20,832 nucleotides of DNA from a virus. The stretch is from positions 1 through 20,832 of the IMG/VR virus record IMGVR_UViG_3300030333_002132. One strand, written 5' to 3'. Shown here in pieces: positions 7,480 to 15,166 of the stretch. The notes under the pieces are model-generated. The model made no database searches. It was not told where the DNA came from and saw only the letters and a list, made by a program, of their open reading frames with translations. The position numbers were made by a program, and so were the translations under genes. Position 1 is the stretch's first letter; the number at the start of each line of letters is the position of its first letter.

Positions 7480-8847
7480 TTACGATGCAGCCGCGACTGG
7501 ACCAACCATTGTAATAGTTACATCATCTGCGCTATCCAAATCTGTAGGAAGTGCGTTAAATGTAGTTTCTAGAGAGATCACATCATCAATAGAGTGAGTA
7601 GGAATCTCTACGTGAGCTTTAGGAAGCTGAATGAAGGTATAAGGACTTGACGTACCACCAATCTTGAATGTAATATCAAATTGGTTAGTAGTAATAGCCC
7701 TTTGTCCTGTACCACTCATATCCTGCCAAAAATCCTGAGAAGTATCTTTACCACTAGCAAGATAACAAGTAAAAGAACCACTAATGTTTCTAGGACCTGT
7801 TACGTGCTCTAGAGGAGAGTTTACCTCACCAAGAGTGTTTGGAGTAAGATAAGTAATACCGTTATCAATACTAATATTACCACCAGTGAGTGTCAAACTA
7901 TAAGACTTCTTAGCACTCGCATGGTTAACGCTATTATCACCGTCAAGAACTAACTGAGTTAGTCGATTACGCAAGTAATTAGCTGTATCAGAAGTTCTTT
8001 GTCCTTCTTCTATAGTAGAAGCGGTAAGATTTCCTCCAGTAGTAATAATACCACCAGTGGCGTCTGCCGTAATATTTACCGCGCTGCCTCCAGAAGTGTT
8101 AGCAATCTGAAAAGTATTAGTAGCAGTTGAAATAACAAAGTATTCTCCCTCTGTTACTCCAGTTCCACTAAATCCGGAAAGACTTACTAAAGTACCGTTT
8201 GCTAATCCGTGCCCTGAACTAGTGATAGTATCATTAGAAGCTGTAGCAGTAGCACCTGTAATAGTAGAAGCAGATTCTTCAATAGTTTCTGCGAAACCAC
8301 TCCACTCTACTTGAGCAATACCATCAACGTCAAAAGAGATATTTGCGGTATTTACAACTGCTTTATTCAACTTATAAACGAAGCCGGTAGCAAATTGAAA
8401 CTCTAATGTAAGAGTATTCAAAGCCGCTTTATTTGATCTAGTAGAATCGAATACTACTGAGTTTGTCGCATGTGTAGTTCTCGCGCAATCAGCAGCATCA
8501 GAGAGATCTCCCTGAGCTAAAAGTGCGTTCCATAGAACCTCTTCAACAGCGTGCATTTTAGCAGCGCCATGATTTTTAGTTCCACTACCATTAGACTTAA
8601 AAGGACGAATATATGTTGTAAAAGACCACTCTGCCGGAGCAAGAGAGTCGTTAAACATTCTTCGACCACGACGAGAAGCACCCGCCGTACTTTCCATTTC
8701 TGAGAGCGTAACTTCACTAGCATTAGTTGCCTGACTGAAGCTAAACCCTTCTTGAATGGGTATTTTATAGACTGTGGAAGTTGCTGATCCAGCGTCATCA
8801 TTCGCCGTCACATGCAACACCACGTCTCTTTGCAAAAATACTGCCAT
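7480..8847 (-). CDS. Major tail tube protein with an inserted beta-rich domain
   Basis: The 455-residue product starts MAVFLQRDVVLHVT with ATG at 8847 behind a good SD (AGGAGA, 5 nt spacer). Its place before the G/T chaperone, its strong SD and the terminator behind it fit the tail tube subunit, which polymerises into the tail shaft. Features include repeated beta-strand patterns, PAEWSFTTYIRP (71-82) and WSGFAETIEE (182-191). Residues about 197-275 look like an inserted module: D-T-I-T-S-S-G-H-G-L-A-N-G, then Y-F-V-I-S-T-A-T-N-T-F-Q-I. This pattern recurs in phage structural proteins annotated as E1 FCCH-like. The tube fold resumes at about 280. The identification is mainly by context and architecture. 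Confidence 0.85.
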   Translation of the reverse strand: MAVFLQRDVVLHVTANDDAGSATSTVYKIPIQEGFSFSQATNASEVTLSEMESTAGASRRGRRMFNDSLAPAEWSFTTYIRPFKSNGSGTKNHGAAKMHAVEEVLWNALLAQGDLSDAADCARTTHATNSVVFDSTRSNKAALNTLTLEFQFATGFVYKLNKAVVNTANISFDVDGIAQVEWSGFAETIEESASTITGATATASNDTITSSGHGLANGTLVSLSGFSGTGVTEGEYFVISTATNTFQIANTSGGSAVNITADATGGIITTGGNLTASTIEEGQRTSDTANYLRNRLTQLVLDGDNSVNHASAKKSYSLTLTGGNISIDNGITYLTPNTLGEVNSPLEHVTGPRNISGSFTCYLASGKDTSQDFWQDMSGTGQRAITTNQFDITFKIGGTSSPYTFIQLPKAHVEIPTHSIDDVISLETTFNALPTDLDSADDVTITMVGPVAAAS

Positions 8848-8863
8848 GTTAGTCTCCTAACCT

Positions 8864-8908
8864 GAGTCGTTGTTTAACTGTGCGTTCGCTGTATTAAACA
8901 AAAGACTC
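8864..8908 (-). other. Imperfect stem-loop in the leader of the tail tube gene
   Basis: Directly after the tail terminator stop, GAGTC (8908-8904) pairs with GACTC (8868-8864), and TTGTTTAA (8901-8894) pairs perfectly with TTAAACAA (8877-8870), with a small internal loop between the two stems and an inner GCG-AA-CGC dyad. The structure ends just upstream of the tail tube SD. There is no U run, so it is not an obvious terminator. An mRNA-stability or processing role for the tail tube message is possible but inferred. Confidence 0.55.
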
Positions 8909-9358
8909 CTAATATCGCATCTCTAGTACCATTTCACCGACACCGAGAGGCGCTAAAGCACCCTCATCGGTATCAATACTAATAAGGGTGATTTGGACGA
9001 CATTTTTATCCGTACCTGAGTCCTCTTCGTACCCAAGCGTGGAATTTGCATCCAAAACCGTTTCTATGTCCTCAAGGACAAGTTCTAATTCTTCTATAGG
9101 GTCTTCTCCATTTACGTAAACCCTTATGGTGACGTTTAAAAATCGCCATTTATTACCACCACCGTAATACTGTCGTGTTTCCATTCCGGCAGACATATGT
9201 ACTGCAGGAAACTGATCAACCTCATCCCAAAAAAGCATTCGGGGAGAAATACTATCCGATATATCAGTTTTATATGCACCAGTACCGTCAATAACTTCTA
9301 ACTTCTCTGCAAGAGAACTTAGTATCTTTGATCTTCTTGTAGTATTGTCTCTTGCCAT
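8909..9358 (-). CDS. Probable tail terminator (lambda U-like) or minor tail component
   Basis: The 149-residue product has an N-terminal helix (ARDNTTRRSKILSSLAEKLEVI), then F-P-A-V-H-M-S-A-G-M-E-T-R-Q-Y, KWRFLNVTIRVYVNGEDP and a long acidic helix ELELVLEDIETVLDANSTLG, ending with a beta pair (LGVGEMVLEMRY). This alpha-beta order, with a helix between central and final strands, fits tail terminator proteins that cap the tube and join it to the head. The position directly before the tail tube gene agrees. Start and previous stop overlap as TAATG (9360-9356). A related neck-completion role remains possible because no catalytic motif or unique signature is present. Confidence 0.65.
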   Translation of the reverse strand: MARDNTTRRSKILSSLAEKLEVIDGTGAYKTDISDSISPRMLFWDEVDQFPAVHMSAGMETRQYYGGGNKWRFLNVTIRVYVNGEDPIEELELVLEDIETVLDANSTLGYEEDSGTDKNVVQITLISIDTDEGALAPLGVGEMVLEMRY

Positions 9359-10923
9359 TATCTAATTCTCTGTGTATAGAATCTGCCTTTCATTACTTGA
9401 GCAGCAATTTCTCTTATGCTTTTATCAATTAACTTTCTAGGATCTCTATCAGCATCTTTTTCAAATACCTCATAAGGATCCAGTTGATACTTATATTGAA
9501 TAGTAGGAAACTTTTTATTACTCATCATATTTTGTACTTTAACACTTTGTCTAAATCTTCCTGTTCTATTTACGAGTGCAGGCTCTGTCATGTTTGCTAG
9601 CAGAGTATCTGGTAACTTTCTATTCAATAGTGTTAGGAGAGAGATAGGGCTCCAAGGACTCTCTTTTTTATCTATAGTTTTCTGCCCCTCTGTAGTAAAT
9701 CCCCTTTTGGGCTGTGTAGTAGTAGATTTTTTAGAAAGATTCTTTTTCTTACCTACCTTTCCAATAACACTTTTATCCCTTTTATTTCTTACTACCTTCT
9801 GTTCTTTTTTATTCATTTTAACAGTAATACCCGGCAGGGTTGATAATCCCTTAAAATCTCTTAAAATTCTATTCACAGCTAAAGTAGTTATTAGACTTAC
9901 AGGTGAAGGACTTGCTCCTTTTACAGCTAATTCCTTACCTACCGTTTTTTCTAATTCTTCCTCAATAGCTGCTTCTAACATAGGCTTGATTCTTTTCCAG
10001 TCTGTAGATTCCTCTCCGGGCTTATTCGCAGCATTAGGACCTATTCTTCCTGTAATTCTAATATTTTTTAGAAAGTTCTCTGGTTGTGCACCTTGGCTGC
10101 TATCCCAGGCCCAACTAACGTCTGCAATCATATTCTTTAATACAGTATGTGCAGCATTTCTAGCATCAGCAGTACTGAACCTAATATCCTTCCATGCTAA
10201 ATCTGAAGATTCTTCTATGACCTCTTTAAAGGCTTTATCAAAAGAGGCTTGATCGCCCCCTTGTTCATTCATTCCTTTATCAACTCCTTCTTTTGCTCCT
10301 TTCCCAGACAAGTGACGATCCATCTCACCTAAAGTGTCGAATCCAACTGTTCTCTCTGTGTGAAGCATTTGAGTTTGCCGTGTAAATTTCCCCCACCCGT
10401 CTGTAGAAGTAACACCTCTAAAAGCAGGGTCTTGTTCCATAGCTCTTTTTACAAGATTCTCAAAAGGTACCTTAAGACGGCTCTTATTCATACTATCATC
10501 ATATTTAGAAAAGTAAAGTTGTACAGCATTACCTTCTCTTTTAGCAGGAAGAGCGTCTTTGTGAAGAGGTAAACTATTATATTCTTGCTCAAAATTATCA
10601 AACACATATTTTGCTACTTTTTCCATAGCAGTCATTAGTTCAGGTTGTTCAGCCGCAATAGCTAACTGAGCTTCTAGTCTTTGGTTAGTTTTTCCTGTTG
10701 CTTGCTCAATTTCTGCTTTTCTTGCATCTATAGTTTTCTTCTTTTGAAGAACAGCAATAGTATTAGCTACAACTGTTTGTTTAATATCACTAAAAGTTAT
10801 AGTAATTAAGTGCGGATTTGTTTTTCCCTGATAATCACGAAGAATTTTATCAATACGACGACGGTCATCCGTGCGGCGGATAATCATATCTCGTATTATA
10901 GAGTCTACGATTGCTTTTGACAT
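9358..10923 (-). CDS. Large neck-region structural protein of unknown function (possible tail completion domain at C-terminus)
   Basis: I do not recognise this 521-residue protein as a whole. It lies where head-tail joining proteins are encoded, between the gp6-like connector and the tail terminator, coupled on both sides by TAATG overlaps. The N-terminal 110 residues are charged and helical (IIRDMIIRRTDDRRRIDKIL). A strongly basic linker spans about 366-420, with runs such as KKKNLSKK. The C-terminal 75 residues, from TGRFRQSVKVQNM through Y-Q-L-D-P-Y-E-V-F-E to SIREIAAQVMKGRF, resemble the end of HK97 gp10-type tail completion proteins, which are normally only 100-150 residues in total. It may therefore be a completion protein with a large N-terminal addition. 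Confidence 0.6.
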   Translation of the reverse strand: MSKAIVDSIIRDMIIRRTDDRRRIDKILRDYQGKTNPHLITITFSDIKQTVVANTIAVLQKKKTIDARKAEIEQATGKTNQRLEAQLAIAAEQPELMTAMEKVAKYVFDNFEQEYNSLPLHKDALPAKREGNAVQLYFSKYDDSMNKSRLKVPFENLVKRAMEQDPAFRGVTSTDGWGKFTRQTQMLHTERTVGFDTLGEMDRHLSGKGAKEGVDKGMNEQGGDQASFDKAFKEVIEESSDLAWKDIRFSTADARNAAHTVLKNMIADVSWAWDSSQGAQPENFLKNIRITGRIGPNAANKPGEESTDWKRIKPMLEAAIEEELEKTVGKELAVKGASPSPVSLITTLAVNRILRDFKGLSTLPGITVKMNKKEQKVVRNKRDKSVIGKVGKKKNLSKKSTTTQPKRGFTTEGQKTIDKKESPWSPISLLTLLNRKLPDTLLANMTEPALVNRTGRFRQSVKVQNMMSNKKFPTIQYKYQLDPYEVFEKDADRDPRKLIDKSIREIAAQVMKGRFYTQRIR

Positions 10924-11522
10924 TATATCACATCAATTACTCGATACATATCTAGAACCCTTTTAATATGGTCAGGGAATCCAATATTTTCTCGAATACT
11001 TGTGGACGTATCGTTTTGAATAGTCGCACCAGCCAATGATTTTCTTCCTTTGTACTCTTCTTTAAGGTAATAAGTAATCAAATCGAATATAGCTAGTTTG
11101 AGGTCTTGAGGAGTTGTAGAATATCCTGCGGTGTAAATGACTTTAACGGAACCGAATCCTTTCTCAAAAGGTTTTGCGCTAGTTTCTCCGTCGATTCTAT
11201 AGATTCTATCATGCTCAGTATCAATATAATAGTCTGTGTTGTTAACTAAAGTAGTATAAGCATCTGCAATACTACCTCTTTCTTGTACAGAAGTTACTGC
11301 ATTTAAGGGCGATTCTGTTAAGAATATCTCTGATGTTTCTTTATCATGAATATCAAAAACTTCAGTTTTAGCACTAGAGTAATGGTCTATTATACTATTA
11401 CCACAGTACGTTTTTACTAGGTCACTTACAGGCGTAACAAGTTGATCGATCTTCGAGTCATCCTTGAAGTTCTCGATTCCTCTGTATAACTTGTAATCGT
11501 CTTTTGTTACTAAGTTTGCCAT
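10923..11522 (-). CDS. Head-tail connector protein, HK97 gp6-like
   Basis: I place the start at ATG 11522 (MANLVTKDDYKLYRG), 199 residues, because AAGGAAAT lies 6-7 nt upstream and the frame further upstream runs antiparallel to nothing useful: it overlaps the capsid gene's end in another frame. The protein has an N-terminal helical part with the segment IDQLVTPVSDLVKTYCGNSI, a central beta region including LTESPLNAVTSV and FGSVKVIYTAGYS, and helices LKLAIFDLITYYLKEEY, followed by G-R-K-S-L-A-G-A. This is the order seen in gp6-type connectors, which form a ring under the portal. Position after the capsid gene agrees. A hairpin between the two genes may lower its expression relative to capsid. 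Confidence 0.85.
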   Translation of the reverse strand: MANLVTKDDYKLYRGIENFKDDSKIDQLVTPVSDLVKTYCGNSIIDHYSSAKTEVFDIHDKETSEIFLTESPLNAVTSVQERGSIADAYTTLVNNTDYYIDTEHDRIYRIDGETSAKPFEKGFGSVKVIYTAGYSTTPQDLKLAIFDLITYYLKEEYKGRKSLAGATIQNDTSTSIRENIGFPDHIKRVLDMYRVIDVI

Positions 11523-11540
11523 AAAGATTTCCTTGAGGTA

Positions 11541-11569
11541 ATCAAAGGGGAGGCGAACCTCCCCTTGAT
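11541..11569 (-). terminator. Strong hairpin after the capsid gene (attenuator or weak terminator)
   Basis: On the coding strand ATCAAGGGGAGG and CCTCCCCTTTGAT form a 12-bp stem with a single bulged T around a TTCG tetraloop. Only TTT occurs near the 3' side and the downstream sequence is GATTACC, so the U run is weak and full intrinsic termination is uncertain. It lies 20 bases after the capsid stop and just before the connector SD. Partial termination or 3'-end protection of capsid mRNA are the likely roles. Its loop and closing G-C pairs match the terminator after the tail tube gene. Confidence 0.7.
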
Positions 11570-11589
11570 CACTATTACCCAAATAGGGA

Positions 11590-13977
11590 TTAAGAACCCT
11601 TGAACTGCAAAGGCCACGCCGCAGTAGTACCTGCGATGATGCCTGCGAATCCAAGTCGTTGTGACGCGACAAGAACTCTACGCTGTTCAGCGACTTCATA
11701 ATCGCTTTCAACCGTAACACCACGAAGACGCGGAATTACAAAGTTACGTGGATTCACTGCTACTGCATAGAACTTATCTGTGCCCGCTGTCGCGAACTCG
11801 TCCGATACAATAACGGGGGATCCGTAAACCTGGCCTACTTGACCAGTAAGTTTGGTTGAACTTGCATTATCAACCTGACTGACATCTGCGAAAGCAGTAT
11901 CAGAAATAAGCTCATGATACTTCGTCAAGCTAACGATGTAAACTACATCCTCAGGACGAACACCATACTTACCCATATTTTTACGAGCTGCCAATAGTTC
12001 GGTAGCTACCATAACAGGATGATTAGCATAAGCTGTGGCATGCTGAGTTTTATTAGAACCCGCATACTTTATGAGACCATCAGGAGAAGCATTACCCGAT
12101 CCGAAAGGACTGTCACCAGTGTTACCAACAAGAATCATATTCTCGACGGAACGTGCTTGAGACCTAATAACGGCTTCACGGATAAGAGGAAGAATAGGAA
12201 TAATTGCATCCTCTTCAGTCTCGTTACCAAGATAGGTACGAGAAATAAGCTTCTTGGTGGTAAGAGTAGTTGCAGTCATATCGATACCGCCTCTATCACC
12301 TTGACCTGTAGTCTTGTATTGGTCTCCTCTCTCAGCTAAGTTACCATGAGGGGAAACTCCATCCGTCATCTGAGCTGAAACGAATTCGGCATATCCAGAG
12401 TCAGGCATTACAGGTAAAATCTGGCTTGCTGAACTCATTTGAATTTCACGGAATAAGGGAGCTAATTTAAGCTCTAACTGAATGTCTCGTTCTACGTTAG
12501 TAGAGACAACTTGTTCAAAATCAGCTCCTTGAACTGCAACACCAGACATAGTATTTACCTTTTCCATTACATTTTTGGCAAAGTCAGTTTCATAACCTTT
12601 GCCAGTAACGCGACCAAGCATATACGCATCTTCTACGTCAGACGCCATTTTAACTTTCCAGTCGCCACTGTCGCGACGCTCACCGAAAATTCTCTTAGAC
12701 TCGCGAATAGCAGAAATCTCTTCAGATTTCTCATTAAGTTCTTTTCGCAACTCGTCTACAACAGTTCCAAGGTCTTCTTGACCTTTAAGAACCCTTTCTT
12801 CCAAATCTGAGACGAGACGTTCCGCGCCCGACGTTACGCCCTGAACTACAGCTTGGACCTCAGCTTTCTTCTCTTCGAGTTGTGCTTCTTCAGCAGCTTT
12901 TTGAGCTTCCTGCTGTACAGCAGCCTCTTTGGCTTCTGCATCAGCAGCTGCTTTCTCTTCAGCTTGTTTCATCTGAATTTCAGCAGCAGTCTTACGAGCT
13001 ACTTCTTTTGCGAACTCTTCGAGATCAAAGTCTTTATCAGACATAATATTGTCTCCGAAGACAGCATTTGCTGTTTCCTTTGATGAGTCCTTATCGGACT
13101 GATCGATTTCAACATGAGGATCGTTAACAAACTGTTTTTTCCAGTCCGCATATTCTTCTTCTGAGTCAAAAGCTTTTGCTACAGAGAAGATCGCGGACTG
13201 ATTTGCAGGGACAGAAACAACTGACACTTCAAACAGTTCCGCATCCTTGATCCTTAAACCATCGGTTTCCTTATTATAGTCAGCATCCTTGACCCGGAAA
13301 CCAACGCTAAAAGCGCCCAGGATGCCTTCTTTAACTAAATCCGCGATTTTACCCGCTGACTTAGAAATTATACCCTCGATTCTAAGACCCTTCTTGGTTA
13401 TTTCTAGGCTAGTAGCCTTACCAATAGGGGTATTATAATCGTGGTTAAATAGTAGAATAGGATTGTTTTGATAATTATCTAACCCGCCCTTTTTCCATGC
13501 GGTAGGTTCGATAATGTCTCCAACCCTATCTTCATCATTCGTACTTGCATAACCTTCGATTTTAAGATTATTATCTTCCTCTCCGGCTAACTTCAAAGTA
13601 GATGTTAGATTAATGATTTTATTCATACTTTTACCTTCCTCTCTATCAATCTGAGCTGCTTTCTTTCTTGCCCAAGATTGGCCAGGATCCCCGCCCCAAA
13701 GAGCCCACGCTATTCTACCTGCGCTAGGGTATCCGTCTTCGCCAGGAGAGAAGCCCTCACCTTGCTTATCGACTTCATGTCTGCTAAAATAAGAATGCAT
13801 TCTCTTAACTGTCTTAGGAGATAGATTCTCTCTTGCTACTAACTGGCTGGCTCGAGTAGATCCTATATTAGTTCCTCCTCTACCAAATTCTTTTCTCCAG
13901 TCTAAGCCTCTTTGAGCTTCTTTTGCCATGGACTCAGTAGGTTTGAAGTCAATATCCGATACAGCTTTATCCGTCAT
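11590..13977 (-). CDS. Fused S78 prohead protease and HK97-type major capsid protein
   Basis: This single reading frame encodes 795 residues from ATG 13977, which has GAGG 6 nt upstream; a GTG at 13998 lacks a good SD. Residues 1-117 are a conserved-looking module (WRKEFGRGGTNIG, LSPKTVKRMHSYFSRHEVDK, YPSAGRIAWALWGGDPG) of unknown function. Residues 118-270 are the prohead protease: EGYAS, His179 in L-F-N-H-D, Ser224 in GAFSVGFR and ELFEVSVVSVPAN. Residues 312-440 are Ala/Glu/Lys-rich coiled coil, like an HK97 delta (scaffold) domain. Residues from about 455 form the capsid shell protein. The start overlaps the portal stop. Internal SD-led starts at 13626 and 13044 suggest that shorter forms are also made. 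Confidence 0.9.
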   Translation of the reverse strand: MTDKAVSDIDFKPTESMAKEAQRGLDWRKEFGRGGTNIGSTRASQLVARENLSPKTVKRMHSYFSRHEVDKQGEGFSPGEDGYPSAGRIAWALWGGDPGQSWARKKAAQIDREEGKSMNKIINLTSTLKLAGEEDNNLKIEGYASTNDEDRVGDIIEPTAWKKGGLDNYQNNPILLFNHDYNTPIGKATSLEITKKGLRIEGIISKSAGKIADLVKEGILGAFSVGFRVKDADYNKETDGLRIKDAELFEVSVVSVPANQSAIFSVAKAFDSEEEYADWKKQFVNDPHVEIDQSDKDSSKETANAVFGDNIMSDKDFDLEEFAKEVARKTAAEIQMKQAEEKAAADAEAKEAAVQQEAQKAAEEAQLEEKKAEVQAVVQGVTSGAERLVSDLEERVLKGQEDLGTVVDELRKELNEKSEEISAIRESKRIFGERRDSGDWKVKMASDVEDAYMLGRVTGKGYETDFAKNVMEKVNTMSGVAVQGADFEQVVSTNVERDIQLELKLAPLFREIQMSSASQILPVMPDSGYAEFVSAQMTDGVSPHGNLAERGDQYKTTGQGDRGGIDMTATTLTTKKLISRTYLGNETEEDAIIPILPLIREAVIRSQARSVENMILVGNTGDSPFGSGNASPDGLIKYAGSNKTQHATAYANHPVMVATELLAARKNMGKYGVRPEDVVYIVSLTKYHELISDTAFADVSQVDNASSTKLTGQVGQVYGSPVIVSDEFATAGTDKFYAVAVNPRNFVIPRLRGVTVESDYEVAEQRRVLVASQRLGFAGIIAGTTAAWPLQFKGS
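13042..13056 (-). promoter_or_regulatory. Internal ribosome binding site for capsid protein alone
   Basis: Within the fused frame, GGAG (13056-13053) stands 8 nt before an in-frame ATG (13044-13042). Initiation here would give 484 residues starting MSDKDFDLEEFAKEV, exactly at the junction between the protease domain and the coiled-coil delta domain. A capsid-only product from this site would explain how hundreds of capsid subunits are made with few protease copies. The SD and spacing are seen; use of the site is inferred. Confidence 0.65.
13624..13641 (-). promoter_or_regulatory. Internal ribosome binding site before the protease domain
   Basis: GAGGAAGG (13641-13634) lies 7 nt before an in-frame ATG (13626-13624). 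The product would start MNKIINLTSTLKL, the usual beginning of an S78 prohead protease, and omit the 117-residue N-terminal module. The SD is better than that at the outer start. Confidence 0.65.
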
Positions 13978-15166
13978 TCGTTTCCTCAGGTCTACCACCT
14001 TCAGAAGGGTTTGCAGCAGAGCCTGCTATGTTTGCAGGTACTCTAAGATCGTCATGCCCTTCTACAGGTTCTAGTCTCAAAGCTTGTCTAGCTTCATTAG
14101 GACTCATGACTCCACCGTTTACTAAAGTAGAATAGTATGCGGCTTCATCTTGTAACTCAGGTCGAAGTGCAGGAATATTACTAATATCTTCTTGCAAATC
14201 ATATCCAAAGTATCTTTCAAATGCAAAGTTCATTTTTCTAACTATAGGAAGTACCGTCTCTAAGTAATATAGCCTATGATTAGGTCGAATATTTGCATTA
14301 TTACCACTATTTAAAAGAATAGGAGGAACTCCAATAGCTTCTAAAATAGTTTTTTCATTCTCTTCTATGGACTGTTGAAAATCTAACTCTCTGAAATTAA
14401 CAGCGTTCAAATTCTCAACTTCTAAACCTCCGTCTAAAATAAGAGGTCTGTGTCCTCCAGCGTTAGGATTATATCTTGATCTCCACGCTGCTAACATTCT
14501 TTCTTTGATCTTTTCACTCAAAGTATTCGGGCTTTTTAGTACAAGTCCCGGAACTGCTCCATTCTTAAAAAAGTTCTTTTGAAAATTCTTCATAGAACCT
14601 AGAAGCTGCATTCTTTCCCAAGCAGGCTTAAGCCTAGGTACTCCTCTATACATAGATTCGAAAGAGTTTTCTTTAATATGTATTATCTCTTCTGGACTAT
14701 ACGATAACTTACCGTCATAAATAAAAGCGTTGATGTAAGATCTTTCGCTTGTTTCAATCTCTACATTTTTAGCAGGTAATTGATATAAATGCGCTCCATC
14801 AAAGTAAACAAAAATATTACCATCCATTAAAAGATCAATAACTAAGTTTCTTTTGAAAGTGTTAATGTCTTGAAAGGGATTCGGCTCTAAATTAAGTAAA
14901 AGATCAACCCGTGATCTCCGTATATTCTTTTGAATAGACTGTAATGCTAATTTATCTCCTACATCTACTTTTATTTCTGCTACATCATCTACAACTAAAT
15001 TTACCGCTCTATTTACTACTTCAAACTGTTCATATGCGGCGGTATAATTTCTAATATTCTCAGTCGAGCCTAAAACCATTCCCTCTTCTTGGGAGATAAA
15101 TACTTGAGCAGGATTAAGCTTTTCTTCGTCTGTTCGGCCTCTAAATATATTACTGTACCATGCCAT
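13967..15166 (-). CDS. Portal protein, HK97 family
   Basis: The 399-residue protein carries the features of HK97-type portals: an N-terminal region with VNRAVNLVVDDVAEI (about 50-65), D-L-L-M-D-G-N-I-F-V-Y (about 110-121), the F-F-K-N-G-A-V-P-G-L-V-L segment, IGVPPILLN near 285-293, and the C-terminal NGGVMSPNEARQALRLEPVE ending with a disordered Gly/Glu-rich tail. HK97 gp3 is about 424 residues, so the length is normal. It forms the dodecameric DNA channel at the capsid vertex and docks TerL. The start ATG at 15166 overlaps the HNH gene end by 17 bases, and its stop overlaps the protease-capsid start. The SD is only moderate (AAGAGAT). Confidence 0.93.
   Translation of the reverse strand: MAWYSNIFRGRTDEEKLNPAQVFISQEEGMVLGSTENIRNYTAAYEQFEVVNRAVNLVVDDVAEIKVDVGDKLALQSIQKNIRRSRVDLLLNLEPNPFQDINTFKRNLVIDLLMDGNIFVYFDGAHLYQLPAKNVEIETSERSYINAFIYDGKLSYSPEEIIHIKENSFESMYRGVPRLKPAWERMQLLGSMKNFQKNFFKNGAVPGLVLKSPNTLSEKIKERMLAAWRSRYNPNAGGHRPLILDGGLEVENLNAVNFRELDFQQSIEENEKTILEAIGVPPILLNSGNNANIRPNHRLYYLETVLPIVRKMNFAFERYFGYDLQEDISNIPALRPELQDEAAYYSTLVNGGVMSPNEARQALRLEPVEGHDDLRVPANIAGSAANPSEGGRPEETNDG

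Noticed and set aside
8517-8801. Second minus-strand frame inside the tail tube gene
   Set aside because: It lies wholly within the tail tube gene in another frame, lacks an SD, and its translation has no recognisable protein character.
9590-10252. Plus-strand open frame of 220 codons
   Set aside because: It is antisense to the 521-residue neck gene, which has coupled start and stop signals. The plus frame has no SD or neighbour on its strand, and its hydrophobic composition is what antisense of Lys/Glu-rich coding gives.
11523-11723. N-terminal extension of the connector gene into the capsid gene
   Set aside because: The extra 67 codons overlap the capsid C-terminus in another frame and read as shadow sequence; ATG 11522 has a proper SD and starts at the family's usual N-terminus.
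12853-13083. Plus-strand Ser/Phe/Leu-rich open frame
   Set aside because: It is the antisense shadow of the Ala/Glu/Lys-rich delta domain of the capsid protein; no SD and no relation to other genes.
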